Positions 17,651 through 26,074 of a stretch of 64,000 nucleotides of DNA are shown one piece after another; the first letter of the stretch is position 1, and each line of letters starts with the position of its first letter. The position numbers and the translations under genes were made by a program. The stretch lies in assembly GCA_963169645.1 (NCBI GenBank), contig CAUJCO010000013.1, positions 262,142-326,141 of the forward strand, read 5' to 3'. The notes below the pieces were generated by a model, which searched no databases, was not told the DNA's origin, and saw only the letters and a list, made by a program, of their open reading frames with translations. Source of the stretch: Bacteroidota bacterium. GTDB taxonomy: Bacteria; Bacteroidota; Bacteroidia; Chitinophagales; JADIYW01.

Positions 17651-19513
17651 TTAAATTAACTCGAAACTTCGTGCAACAAATTTGGTCAAGGCTTCGCCTT
17701 TCAACATATTTTGAGAAAGCAATGCCAAGTCGTATAATTGCTTCACGTGTTTTTCTTGTTGTGTTGCATCCTCGTCCAACAATTTGGCATTTATGGGATG
17801 ATTGGTGTTGATGACTAAATTTAATTTTTCGTCCATACCACCAAACATAAATGGCGAGCCACCGCCCATTTTTTGCATTTCCATCATACGACGCATAAAT
17901 TCGTTTCTGGTAATTACAATTGGTGCATCTGTTGGCGACAAAGCTTTCAATTCGATGTCGGCTTTTGTTTTTTCTATATTGGTTTCAAACAAAGTTTTTA
18001 GTTTTTCTTCTTGCTCTTTAGTAAGCACAGAATCAGCAACAGCATCTTTCGGTATGAGGTTAGAAACGATATCGGCATCCACACGTTTAAAGTGTGTTTT
18101 TTCATTTTTCATTTCAATTTGTTGCATAAAATGATTGTCAATCATCGTGTCTAATTTCACAATTTCGTAGCCGCGTTCTTTTGCTTGTTGGATGTAGCTG
18201 TGTTGTTCGTCTTCATCCGTTGTATATAAAACCACCAAATTACCGTCTTTATCCGTTTGGTTGGCAGCAATTTTTTCTTTCAATTCTGCTAATGTATAAA
18301 AGGCATTATCAATTGTTGGAAACAAAGCGAAGCTATTGCTTCTTTCGTAAAATTTCTCATCGCTAATCATACCATATTTCACAAACAAACCGATGTCACT
18401 CCATTTTTCTTCAAATTGTTTTCTGTCGTTATTAAAAATCTCTTGCAATTTATCCGATACTTTTTTGGAGATATGTTGGTTGATTTTTTTGACATTCGCA
18501 TCACTTTGTAAATAAGAACGAGATACGTTGAGCGGAATATCCGGCGAGTCGATAACGCCATGTAATAAGGTTAAATATTCCGGTACAATTTCACCTACAT
18601 TATCGGTTACAAACACTTGATTACAGTACAACTGAATTTTATCTTTTTGTACTTCAAAATTCTTTTTCAATTTTGGGAAATACAAAATACCGGTTAAGTT
18701 GAACGGATAGTCCACATTTAAGTGAATCCAAAACAACGGCTCATCAAAATTCATCGGATACAACTCACGATAGAAATTTTTATAATCATCATCCGTTAAA
18801 GCGGAAGGTGCTTTGGTCCAAGCCGGATTCGGATTGTTAATAATTTCAGGCTCTAAAGGTTTTTCTGCTTTTTTGTCTTCTTCGCTTTGCCATTTGAAGC
18901 CAAATTGAATTGGAATAGGCAAAAATTTACAGTATTTGTTTAATAAAGATTTGATGCGATGTTCTTCTAAAAATTCTTTCGAATCATCGGCAATGTATAA
19001 CACGATTTCTGTACCGCGTTGTGCTTTAGAAATTTCTTCTAATGTAAATTCTGTTGAGCCATCGCACGTCCATTTTACAGCAGGTTCCTCTTTATATGAT
19101 TTGGTATTGATTTCTACTTTTTCAGCCACCATAAATGCCGAATAAAAGCCCAAACCAAAATGTCCGATAATTGCATTAGAATCTGTATTTTTTAGTTTTT
19201 CTACAAATTCTCCGGCTGACGAAAATGCAATTTGGTTGATGTATTTTTTCACTTCATCGGCAGTCATGCCCAAACCTTTGTCTGCAATTGTTAAAGTATT
19301 TTTTTCTTTATCGATAGAAATTTGAATTGTTAAATCGCCGAGATCGCCCTTGGCTTCGCCTAATTGTGAAAGTCCTTTTAGCTTTTTGGTTGCGTCAACC
19401 GCATTGGACACCAGTTCGCGCAAGAAGATTTCATGATCAGAGTATAAGAATTTTTTGATGATAGGGAAAATGTTTTCCGTCTGCACATTAATTTTTCCAG
19501 TTTCTACTGACAT
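17651..19513 (-). CDS. htpG: Molecular chaperone HtpG (Hsp90)
   Basis: A 620-residue Hsp90 homodimer subunit. The N-terminal ATPase shows the GHKL motifs 'RELVSNAVDA', 'ADKGLGMT' and 'GHFGLGFYSAFMVA'. The middle domain has the 'SDIGLFVKYGMI' region, and the C-terminal dimerisation domain ends near '...KFVARSFELI'. The length is normal for HtpG in this phylum. It is monocistronic or leads into the small DUF4834-like gene. Confidence 0.97.
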   Translation of the reverse strand: MSVETGKINVQTENIFPIIKKFLYSDHEIFLRELVSNAVDATKKLKGLSQLGEAKGDLGDLTIQISIDKEKNTLTIADKGLGMTADEVKKYINQIAFSSAGEFVEKLKNTDSNAIIGHFGLGFYSAFMVAEKVEINTKSYKEEPAVKWTCDGSTEFTLEEISKAQRGTEIVLYIADDSKEFLEEHRIKSLLNKYCKFLPIPIQFGFKWQSEEDKKAEKPLEPEIINNPNPAWTKAPSALTDDDYKNFYRELYPMNFDEPLFWIHLNVDYPFNLTGILYFPKLKKNFEVQKDKIQLYCNQVFVTDNVGEIVPEYLTLLHGVIDSPDIPLNVSRSYLQSDANVKKINQHISKKVSDKLQEIFNNDRKQFEEKWSDIGLFVKYGMISDEKFYERSNSFALFPTIDNAFYTLAELKEKIAANQTDKDGNLVVLYTTDEDEQHSYIQQAKERGYEIVKLDTMIDNHFMQQIEMKNEKTHFKRVDADIVSNLIPKDAVADSVLTKEQEEKLKTLFETNIEKTKADIELKALSPTDAPIVITRNEFMRRMMEMQKMGGGSPFMFGGMDEKLNLVINTNHPINAKLLDEDATQQEKHVKQLYDLALLSQNMLKGEALTKFVARSFELI

Positions 19514-19694
19514 AGATAATTAGATTTGATGATTTAAGAAATGAGATTTTTTTTGGTATTGATGCAAAAGTTGTTCCAATGGAAACAGGCTGACAAGTTG
19601 GCATTTTTATATTTTAGATTAGACAAATAGTTAATTGAAATAGTAAAATTGTTTCAAATTTTAACTATTTTATGTTTGAAAAAATTATAATTTT

Positions 19695-20375
19695 GTGCAT
19701 AACAAGAAGAATGAAATATCTAACCAAGGCTCACAAGAAAAACACGGAAGGTGCTATGAAGATGCTATCAGAAAGGAAGTTGCCCATCAACTTAGAGAAA
19801 GCATTGATGCAGTTAGAAAAGAACTCGAAAGACAACAAATCATCTTCACACATCATCAACAAGAAGATGTAGAAAAATCCTTTATTTTCAACTATGCGAA
19901 AGCAAACAATCTATGGATAGAAGATTTTTATTCACTTGGAACACCTACTAATGCAGGCGGTTATGAAAATACATTGGCATTAAATGAAACAAACGGTTTC
20001 ATTTATAAGAGTAATAATCTATTTAATGCAAAATTTTTAATCTCGAATTTATTAGAACAAATAAGATTACATAACGAGCTGTTTCCGGAAACAGGTTATG
20101 AAATTGTTGGGTTTACCGGATTTAAAAATGGTGCGAATAGCACTCCATATATTGAAGCTATTTTATAACAAATCTATGTAGATAATGCAGAGCAGGCTAC
20201 AATGCAAGAAATCATTGCCTTTATGTTGTCGTTAGAATTTAAACAGATAGACGAAGCAAAGTTTAGTAATGGGACGTATATCGTTGCAGATTTATATCCA
20301 AGAAATGTATTAAAAGATAAAGATGGATTTATATATGTGGTTGATGATATTGTTTATTGCAATACATCAAAATAA
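19695..20375 (+). pseudogene. Decayed polyvalent-protein kinase-like gene with in-frame stop
   Basis: A GTG-started frame of 157 codons ends at TAA (20166-20168). The same frame continues open for another 68 codons to TAA at 20373-20375. Both halves match what I know of one family, the 'putative polyvalent protein kinase' proteins of Bacteroidota mobile elements: 'TPTNAGGYENTL', 'YKSNNLF' and 'RLHNELFPETGY..VGFTGF' before the stop; 'IYVDNAEQAT', 'FSNGTYIVADLYPRNVLKD' and 'IYVVDDIV' after it. The stop replaces one codon; no frameshift is needed. No mobile-element neighbours remain. A sequencing error could also explain it. It converges on the SDR gene with 7 bp between. Confidence 0.72.
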
Positions 20376-20382
20376 ATTATTA

Positions 20383-21087
20383 CTATCTCGGATTTGTTGA
20401 CCACACAGTCGCTTCCGGAATAAAACCAACATCCCGCATTTCGAGCATAGAAACAATGAGATGTGCTATATCTTGTGCTTCTAATTTAGTATTGTTGAAA
20501 TCGCGCTTTGGGCGACCGGAATTGACCACAAAATTGGTTTGCACTTCGCTTGGATGCACCATCATCACACGAATATTATATTGACGAAGTTCATCACGCC
20601 AACATTCCGTCATACCGCGCAAAGCCCATTTAGAAGTAGAATAAGCAGTACCATTTTGATGGCCTTTTAATGCCGATGTAGATGCTACATTAATAATATT
20701 TCCATACTGTTGTTCGATAAAATATTTTGCACTTTCCCTGCCGCACAACATAGCACCAACAACATTGGTTTCCATAATATCTTTAAATTTTTGCAAATCG
20801 ATATTTTGCAATAAATCGAAATAACCGAACCCTGCGTTGTTGATTAATGCATGTAATCCATTTAATTGTTGGATGGAATGTTTCACTAATTTAATCGCAT
20901 CTTTTTCATCGGCAACATCTGCTACAATTGGAATCGCTCCAATCTTTTTGGCTACTTCTGTTAACGTTTTTTTGTTGCGTCCATTGATTACAACCTGAGC
21001 ACCTTTTTTTATTAACAATTCAGCCGTTGCTAATCCAATTCCGGAACTTCCGCCGGTAATAAGTATTTTAGAATTTTTAATTTTCAT
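20383..21087 (-). CDS. Classical short-chain dehydrogenase/reductase
   Basis: A 234-residue SDR with the nucleotide-binding TGGSSGIG at 11-18, NNAG at 83-86, a catalytic Ser at about 136-138 and Y149-xxx-K153. The lack of an acidic residue after strand 2 together with 'NGRNKK' suggests NADP(H) preference (inference). The substrate cannot be told. It has its own terminator-bounded setting: the upstream gene ends in a hairpin at 21105-21139. Confidence 0.88.
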   Translation of the reverse strand: MKIKNSKILITGGSSGIGLATAELLIKKGAQVVINGRNKKTLTEVAKKIGAIPIVADVADEKDAIKLVKHSIQQLNGLHALINNAGFGYFDLLQNIDLQKFKDIMETNVVGAMLCGRESAKYFIEQQYGNIINVASTSALKGHQNGTAYSTSKWALRGMTECWRDELRQYNIRVMMVHPSEVQTNFVVNSGRPKRDFNNTKLEAQDIAHLIVSMLEMRDVGFIPEATVWSTNPR

Positions 21088-21104
21088 ACATCAATATTAC
21101 AAAT

Positions 21105-21139
21105 AATAAAAAAAATAGCACGACTAATTAGTCGTGCTA
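21105..21139 (-). terminator. Terminator of the 21.2-kb secreted-protein gene
   Basis: A perfect 24-bp palindrome (21116-21139) followed on the minus strand by eight T residues or more. It lies between two minus-strand genes, about 30 bp past the stop of the upstream one. Confidence 0.75.
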
Positions 21140-21168
21140 AATGTTTTAATGAAAAGATTTCCTTTAAA

Positions 21169-21717
21169 TTATTTTGCTTCTTCGTATGTGTAAGCAATAC
21201 CTTTTTTTAAGGATTGGTTAGCAGATGCAATACCTGCAATTCCGCCACCCCAGCCGCTGTAGCTTCCGCCGCTGCTTTTTTGGTCTGCCATCATATAAAT
21301 GAACGGTGCACCCATTTCAGCTGCAGCTTCCAATAATTTTTTATTGGCTTTTTTATCTGATTTTGAACCACTGAAACCTCCGGTACTTTTTCCTTTCACA
21401 TCGCCTAATTTTTTCAAACCTACGATTTCTGATTTATCCATCAAGATTTCAACTTTTTCCCAGTCTTCTTTACCGGCAATAACAACTTTTTCAGAGATAT
21501 CTTCTGATCTTCCGCTAGAGTATTGGATTTTAGCAACCGCTTTTTCCCCGATAGTTTGTTCGGCATCTTCACCATCATATTTGAATACAACGATAAATTC
21601 CTCTACGCGAACAACTTTTCCATCAATCTCTTTTCCGGAATGTAAATAAATTTTGTCTGCAGCAAATGCGATTACCATAGAAAACGCAAATAGCAAAGTA
21701 GTTAGTGTTTTTTTCAT
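21169..21717 (-). CDS. Secreted protein of unknown function
   Basis: 182 residues with a signal peptide (MKKTLTTLLFAFSMVIAFA, cut near residue 20). The start of the mature protein, 'DKIYLHSGKEIDGKVVRV', resembles the small beta-barrel opening seen in many Bacteroidota secreted proteins that describe 'a property of a path or bond'. The C-terminal third is Gly/Ser-rich (GGSYSGWGGG) and may interact with membrane or be flexible. No catalytic motif is seen. It is divergent from the SPFH gene across about 260 bp. Confidence 0.65.
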   Translation of the reverse strand: MKKTLTTLLFAFSMVIAFAADKIYLHSGKEIDGKVVRVEEFIVVFKYDGEDAEQTIGEKAVAKIQYSSGRSEDISEKVVIAGKEDWEKVEILMDKSEIVGLKKLGDVKGKSTGGFSGSKSDKKANKKLLEAAAEMGAPFIYMMADQKSSGGSYSGWGGGIAGIASANQSLKKGIAYTYEEAK

Positions 21718-21978
21718 AGCATTGTAATTTTAAGTGTTTTATAAATTTAGTTAATTATTTTCAATTTCAAAAACCATACCAAACATTTGTGGTATCGTTT
21801 TTCAAAATTAATGTATATTCAATAACCAATTATCCGTACTAACACGTATTTATAAATCAGCCCTTCACGATTAATATTGTATTTGAAATCAAATCCTCTA
21901 AAAAAACAATATATTGGAACTATAATTTCAATTTTCTTGTTTAAATTCATATTTTCAAACCAATCAAAAATCAAACTT

Positions 21979-22899
21979 ATGACTTATGCAATCTTAGGGT
22001 TAATCGTTTTAACTGTCTTTTTATCGTTTGTAACAGTGCAACAAGGAACAGTTGCCATTATTACTGTTTTCGGAAAATATCGCAGAATATTAGGCCCGGG
22101 TTTAAACATGAAAATCCCATTTATAGAACAAATTTACAGACGCGTTTCTATCCAAAACCGTTCTGTGGAATTAGAATTTCAGGCCATTACTTCTGACCAA
22201 GCAAATGTCTATTTTAAAGCAATGTTGTTATATGCTGTATTAAATACAGAAGAAAATACATTGAAAAATGTGGCATTCAAATTTATAGACGAACGTAATT
22301 TAATGCAAGCATTAGTACGTACCATAGAAGGCTCTATTCGTGGGTTTGTGGCTACCAAACGCCAAGCGGAAGTACTTTCTTTACGAAAAGAAATTGTGGA
22401 AGATGTAAAAGAACAAATAGACCAAACATTGGAAGCTTGGGGCTATCATTTATTAGACTTACAATTAAATGATATCACCTTTGATGAAGCTATCATCAAA
22501 TCTATGGCACAAGTAGTAGCATCAGCCAACTTGAAAGCGGCTGCAGAAAATGAAGGACAGGCTTTATTAATTACAAAAACGAAAGCAGCGGAAGCAGATG
22601 GAAATGCCATTAAAATTGCAGCCGAAGCAGAACGTACGGCTGCACAATTACGCGGACAAGGTGTGGCTCTCTTCAGAGAAGAAGTGGCTAAAGGTATGAC
22701 TTCTGCAGCAAAAGAAATGGAGCAAGCCAACTTAGATACTTCTGTAATTTTATTTTCTATGTGGACAGAAGCCATTAAAAACTTTGCGGAATACGGAAAA
22801 GGTAATGTTATTTTCTTAGATGGCTCATCCGACGGAATGCAAAAAACTATGAAAGAAATGATGGCGATGAATAATTTAATGGCACCAAATAAAAAATAA
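21979..22899 (+). CDS. SPFH/Band 7 (stomatin/HflK-like) membrane protein
   Basis: A 306-residue protein with one N-terminal helix (about 2-18), an SPFH domain ('VQQGTVAIITVFGKYRRILGPGLNMKIPF') to about residue 190, and a long Ala/Glu-rich coiled coil (about 190-265). SPFH proteins form large ring assemblies on the inner membrane that organise lipids or regulate proteases such as FtsH. I choose the ATG at 21979; the longer non-ATG frame from 21877 adds 34 residues with no family match and would put extra sequence before the membrane anchor. A strong terminator follows. Confidence 0.88.
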   Translation: MTYAILGLIVLTVFLSFVTVQQGTVAIITVFGKYRRILGPGLNMKIPFIEQIYRRVSIQNRSVELEFQAITSDQANVYFKAMLLYAVLNTEENTLKNVAFKFIDERNLMQALVRTIEGSIRGFVATKRQAEVLSLRKEIVEDVKEQIDQTLEAWGYHLLDLQLNDITFDEAIIKSMAQVVASANLKAAAENEGQALLITKTKAAEADGNAIKIAAEAERTAAQLRGQGVALFREEVAKGMTSAAKEMEQANLDTSVILFSMWTEAIKNFAEYGKGNVIFLDGSSDGMQKTMKEMMAMNNLMAPNKK

Positions 22900-22918
22900 A
22901 TACGTTATTAAATAATGC

Positions 22919-22958
22919 AAAAAGCCTGCTCATACTGATTGAACAGGCTTTTTTTTTT
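22919..22958. terminator. Strong bidirectional terminator
   Basis: A 10-bp stem (22919-22928 with 22944-22953) flanked by A5 on the left and T10 on the right, between the convergent SPFH and metzincin genes. Confidence 0.85.
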
Positions 22959-22965
22959 GATTTTT

Positions 22966-23646
22966 TTAGGCTATTTTTTGATGCGCTTCGTGGTATTTAT
23001 TCGTCAATCTACCTAATACAAAAACATTGTTATTTATTTTTTGTGGTAACTGCAATTGGTCTATATTTTCTTGCATTACTTTTCTGCTTTGTGGATTGAG
23101 TGTGCCACCCGGACCACCCGGCTGAGCTAATACATCATTTTGAAATTCGGCATCCACGATGGAGCCTCGTGGATACATTATACTTGGCCGGCCGGCTCCT
23201 AAAATATTTAAATTTAAAGGGTGAGGCAAGCCTAAGGAATGGCCATATTCGTGTGCAGCAGATGTGGAACCTTTATATAAATTCGCCAATAGAAAATAAC
23301 CTGAATTACTACCGATTGCATCCATAAATGAAATATTCATGTTGCAATATTGCTCAATTCGAATATAATTATTTCTTGGATTTTCATTTTGGATAATGCT
23401 GTTTGGATGCATCAAGCTATTAAATTGAGTTTGGATTTTAAACTGAACTTGAAATAAATTGTTATACAATTCAACAACAGCATTGGGCTCGTTCCACATC
23501 GTTTCAATTTCTTCGCTGATATGTTTACAAATTGTATAATCTGCGGCATTTCCATATCCAATAATATTAGACGAAATAGTGATTATTTTAGCCGATGTAT
23601 CTATTTCTATAATTCCCATAGAACCAATATAAAAAACAAATTTCAA
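22966..23646 (-). CDS. Metzincin-type zinc protease without signal peptide
   Basis: 226 residues. The zinc site H132-E-Y-G-H136-S-L-G139-L-P-H142 is a perfect HExxHxxGxxH metzincin motif, and SIMYP with Met157 fits the Met-turn 15 residues later. The N-terminal part (about 10-125) is the expected twisted-sheet lobe. There is no signal peptide or propeptide, so the product should be cytosolic or leave by another route, unlike most matrixins. The start may be Met1 or Met10. The family is not named with certainty. It is divergent from gmhA with 29 bp between starts. Confidence 0.75.
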   Translation of the reverse strand: MKFVFYIGSMGIIEIDTSAKIITISSNIIGYGNAADYTICKHISEEIETMWNEPNAVVELYNNLFQVQFKIQTQFNSLMHPNSIIQNENPRNNYIRIEQYCNMNISFMDAIGSNSGYFLLANLYKGSTSAAHEYGHSLGLPHPLNLNILGAGRPSIMYPRGSIVDAEFQNDVLAQPGGPGGTLNPQSRKVMQENIDQLQLPQKINNNVFVLGRLTNKYHEAHQKIA

Positions 23647-23663
23647 ATCAAATAATCTATTCT

Positions 23664-23671
23664 TATCTTTA
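23664..23671 (+). promoter_or_regulatory. -7-like element of gmhA
   Basis: TATCTTTA (last base differs from TAnnTTTG), ending 4 nt before the ATG at 23676. Confidence 0.45.
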
Positions 23672-23675
23672 CAAC

Positions 23676-24254
23676 ATGCAATCTAAAATAAAAGAAATAC
23701 TAAGTGCCGCTATTAGTGTAAAACAACAAGTTTTACAAGACGAAATATTATTGCAAAAAATGGAAATACTAACCGATGTTATTGTGTCGTGTTTCAAACA
23801 GGATGGAAAATTATTGTTTTGTGGCAATGGTGGCTCAGCAGCAGATGCACAACATTTAGCAGCAGAATTTTCAGGTCGTTTTTATACCGACAGAGAGCCT
23901 TTGGATGCGGAAGCTTTGCACGTAAATACTTCGTATTTAACGGCAGTTGCCAACGATTACAGCTATAACGAAGTGTATGCTCGTTTAGTGAAAGCAAAAG
24001 GAAGAAAAGGCGATATACTTTTTGGCTTATCTACTTCCGGCAATTCAGCAAATATTATTGAAGCTTTTAAAGTAGCCAAAGAACGCGGATTGATTATTGT
24101 GGGCTTCACGGGTGAAACAGGTGGAAAAATGCGCGAATATTGTGATTACTTAATCAATATTCCATCTACTGACACACCTCGAATTCAAGAATGCCATATT
24201 ACAATCGGTCATATTATATGCCAATTAGTGGAAGAAAAATTTTTCGAATTATAA
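23676..24254 (+). CDS. gmhA: Sedoheptulose-7-phosphate isomerase
   Basis: A 192-residue SIS-domain enzyme converting sedoheptulose 7-phosphate to D-glycero-D-manno-heptose 7-phosphate, the first step of heptose synthesis. Motifs: 'LLFCGNGGSAADAQHLAAEFSGRF', 'LHVNTSYLTAVANDY' and 'GLSTSGNSANI'. The active site includes the Glu in AAEF and the His in 'ECHITIGH'. It is followed after 22 bp by hddC and then gmhB, so three pathway genes form one operon; hddA lies 14 kb away. Confidence 0.93.
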   Translation: MQSKIKEILSAAISVKQQVLQDEILLQKMEILTDVIVSCFKQDGKLLFCGNGGSAADAQHLAAEFSGRFYTDREPLDAEALHVNTSYLTAVANDYSYNEVYARLVKAKGRKGDILFGLSTSGNSANIIEAFKVAKERGLIIVGFTGETGGKMREYCDYLINIPSTDTPRIQECHITIGHIICQLVEEKFFEL

Positions 24255-24276
24255 TATTGGAAATAGTAAAGGTTTT

Positions 24277-24951
24277 ATGACACCGGTAATTATTTTGGCA
24301 GGTGGCTTCGGCACGCGTTTACGTACAGTGGTAAAAGACATACCTAAACCAATGGCACCCATAAACGGCAAGCCGTTTTTACATTATATTTTCCAAGAAT
24401 TGGCGTTTCAGCAAATACAACAAGTTGTCCTTTCCGTAGGGCATTTAAAAGAAATTATCCAAGATTATTTTCAAGATAAATATCTTGGAATTGACATACA
24501 ATATGCCATAGAAAACGAACCATTAGGAACAGGTGGTGGCATCAAACATGCTTTTAACTACGTAGAACACGATGCATTTGTTTTAAATGGTGATACGTAC
24601 TTTGATATCGACCTGATTCAATTAAAAGAAGAAAATTGCGATATAGCTATCGCTTTAAAACCAATGTTTGAGTTTGATAGATATGGAACAGTAGAACTCG
24701 ATACTCAAAATAAAATCATCGCTTTTAATGAAAAAAAATATTGTACACATGGTTTAATAAATGGTGGTGTGTATTATTTTAATAAAACGCTGTTTGATAA
24801 AATTCCAACCGCACAAAAATTTTCTTTTGAGAAAGATATTTTAGAAGCACACACGCAACAACTCAACATTCAAGGTAAAATTTTTGACAATTATTTTATC
24901 GATATCGGCATTCCGGAAGATTATGAAAAAGCAAAAAACGACTTCAAATAA
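24277..24951 (+). CDS. hddC: D-glycero-alpha-D-manno-heptose 1-phosphate guanylyltransferase (HddC-like)
   Basis: A 224-residue nucleotidyltransferase with the N-terminal signature 'LAGGFGTRLRTVVKDIPKPMAPINGKPF' region (residues about 6-33), 'GTGGGIKHAF' and the metal-binding 'LNGDTYFDID'. By itself it could be any sugar-phosphate nucleotidyltransferase; placement between gmhA and gmhB makes the GDP-heptose role most likely. It would make GDP-heptose for surface glycans. The gap to gmhB is 14 bp. Confidence 0.82.
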   Translation: MTPVIILAGGFGTRLRTVVKDIPKPMAPINGKPFLHYIFQELAFQQIQQVVLSVGHLKEIIQDYFQDKYLGIDIQYAIENEPLGTGGGIKHAFNYVEHDAFVLNGDTYFDIDLIQLKEENCDIAIALKPMFEFDRYGTVELDTQNKIIAFNEKKYCTHGLINGGVYYFNKTLFDKIPTAQKFSFEKDILEAHTQQLNIQGKIFDNYFIDIGIPEDYEKAKNDFK

Positions 24952-24965
24952 TTTGAATAAAAAAC

Positions 24966-25511
24966 ATGATTCACGTAGATAATTCTTGGACTTTATTTTT
25001 GGATAGAGATGGTGTCATCAATAAAAACATAGATGGTTCGTATGTATTGGAATGGGAACAATTTGAGTTCCTTCATGGCGTACTTACCACATTGCCTAAA
25101 TTGGCAAAAATATTTCCAAGAATTATAGTGGTTACAAACCAGCAATGCATCGCAAAAGGACTCATCACACCGGATGCGTTGAATCAACTACATCAAAATA
25201 TGATGAACATGATAGAGCTGAATGGTGGGCGGATTGATGCCGTATATTATGCTCCGGACTTGGCTTCGGACGACAATAAATTGCGTAAGCCAAACAATGG
25301 AATGGCATTTTTAGCAAAACAAGATTTTCCCGATATCGATTTCCATAAATCAATTATGATTGGCGACAAACTTTCTGATATGGAATTTGGGAAATCCGTA
25401 AATATGACAACTGTTTGTATATCAAACAAATACAACGAAAATTCGTTAATTGATTTTTCTATTGCAACTTTTGATGCCTTACTACCATTGCTTCAATTTG
25501 ATATACACTAA
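24966..25511 (+). CDS. gmhB: D-glycero-D-manno-heptose 1,7-bisphosphate phosphatase
   Basis: A 181-residue HAD-IIIA phosphatase. Motif I is LDRDGVIN with Asp13 and Asp15; 'VVTNQQCIAKG' is motif II; 'LRKPNNGM' and 'MIGDKLSDMEFG' are motifs III and IV. The enzyme removes one phosphate from heptose bisphosphate to leave heptose 1-phosphate, the substrate of HddC. The zinc-loop cysteines/histidine common in Proteobacterial GmhB are not clearly present, as in several Bacteroidota relatives. Last gene of the gmhA-hddC-gmhB operon. Confidence 0.85.
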   Translation: MIHVDNSWTLFLDRDGVINKNIDGSYVLEWEQFEFLHGVLTTLPKLAKIFPRIIVVTNQQCIAKGLITPDALNQLHQNMMNMIELNGGRIDAVYYAPDLASDDNKLRKPNNGMAFLAKQDFPDIDFHKSIMIGDKLSDMEFGKSVNMTTVCISNKYNENSLIDFSIATFDALLPLLQFDIH

Positions 25512-25606
25512 AATATTTTTTGGCATGTTTATTGACTTTTTAATCAATAAAACATAAATTTATGTTTGTATATAATGACGAAAAACCAAATTTTGATTTA
25601 AAGCCT

Positions 25607-25981
25607 ATGCGTAAAACGTTTACACTTATATTATTTTTGTTTCTCTCTGTATTATTTTTTCCAAAACATACATGGGCAAATTTCACCATCGAAAGTGCTT
25701 ATACGGATGTTCGCTATGGTGAAAAAGACATGGTAAAACTTTATCCGAATCCATTGGTTTCTGAATCAACCATTAAAATAAATGATGAGTTGAATTTAGA
25801 AACAAGCAAGGTGAGTATCGTATTTTACAACATCTTAGGAAGTGAGATTTATAAAATCAATCAGATGAAAGATTACGAGCAAAAAATTAGCAGAGAATTA
25901 TTTAAAAATACCGGCATTTATTTTTATCAATTAAAAGTGGATGACAAGATAATTTCTACCGGACGTTTTACGGTGAAGTAA
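25607..25981 (+). CDS. Minimal secreted protein consisting of a T9SS C-terminal sorting domain
   Basis: About 124 residues from the ATG at 25607: a signal peptide (MRKTFTLILF..., to about residue 24), a linker of about 20 residues, then a type A T9SS sorting domain with 'LYPNPLVSESTIKI', 'VSIVFYNILGSEIYKI' and a final 'GIYFYQLKVDDKIISTGRFTVK'-like end (ends FTVK). Such domains usually follow a large effector and guide it through the type IX system. Here nothing else is present. The longer frame from 25562 adds a polar 15-residue stretch before the signal peptide and is unlikely. It lies just downstream of gmhB and ends in a terminator. Confidence 0.82.
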   Translation: MRKTFTLILFLFLSVLFFPKHTWANFTIESAYTDVRYGEKDMVKLYPNPLVSESTIKINDELNLETSKVSIVFYNILGSEIYKINQMKDYEQKISRELFKNTGIYFYQLKVDDKIISTGRFTVK

Positions 25982-26004
25982 CAAAAACTACTTATACATA
26001 TTAG

Positions 26005-26038
26005 AACTCAACCTTATGAAAAAGGTTGAGTTTTTTTT
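26005..26038 (+). terminator. Terminator of the T9SS-domain gene
   Basis: An 11-bp perfect stem (26005-26015 with 26022-26032) with a 6-nt loop and a run of eight T. Confidence 0.85.
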
Positions 26039-26074
26039 ATTTTCTTCTGAGCTACTATATTTATAAAACATACA

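Noticed and set aside
19672..19872. An ATG-started frame of 66 codons at the head of the decayed mobile-element gene
   Set aside because: It overlaps the longer frame that carries the family motifs and has no recognisable features itself; it is a shadow.
21877..21978. 34-residue extension of the SPFH protein
   Set aside because: It begins at a non-ATG codon, is not family-like and would disturb the N-terminal anchor; ATG 21979 is chosen.
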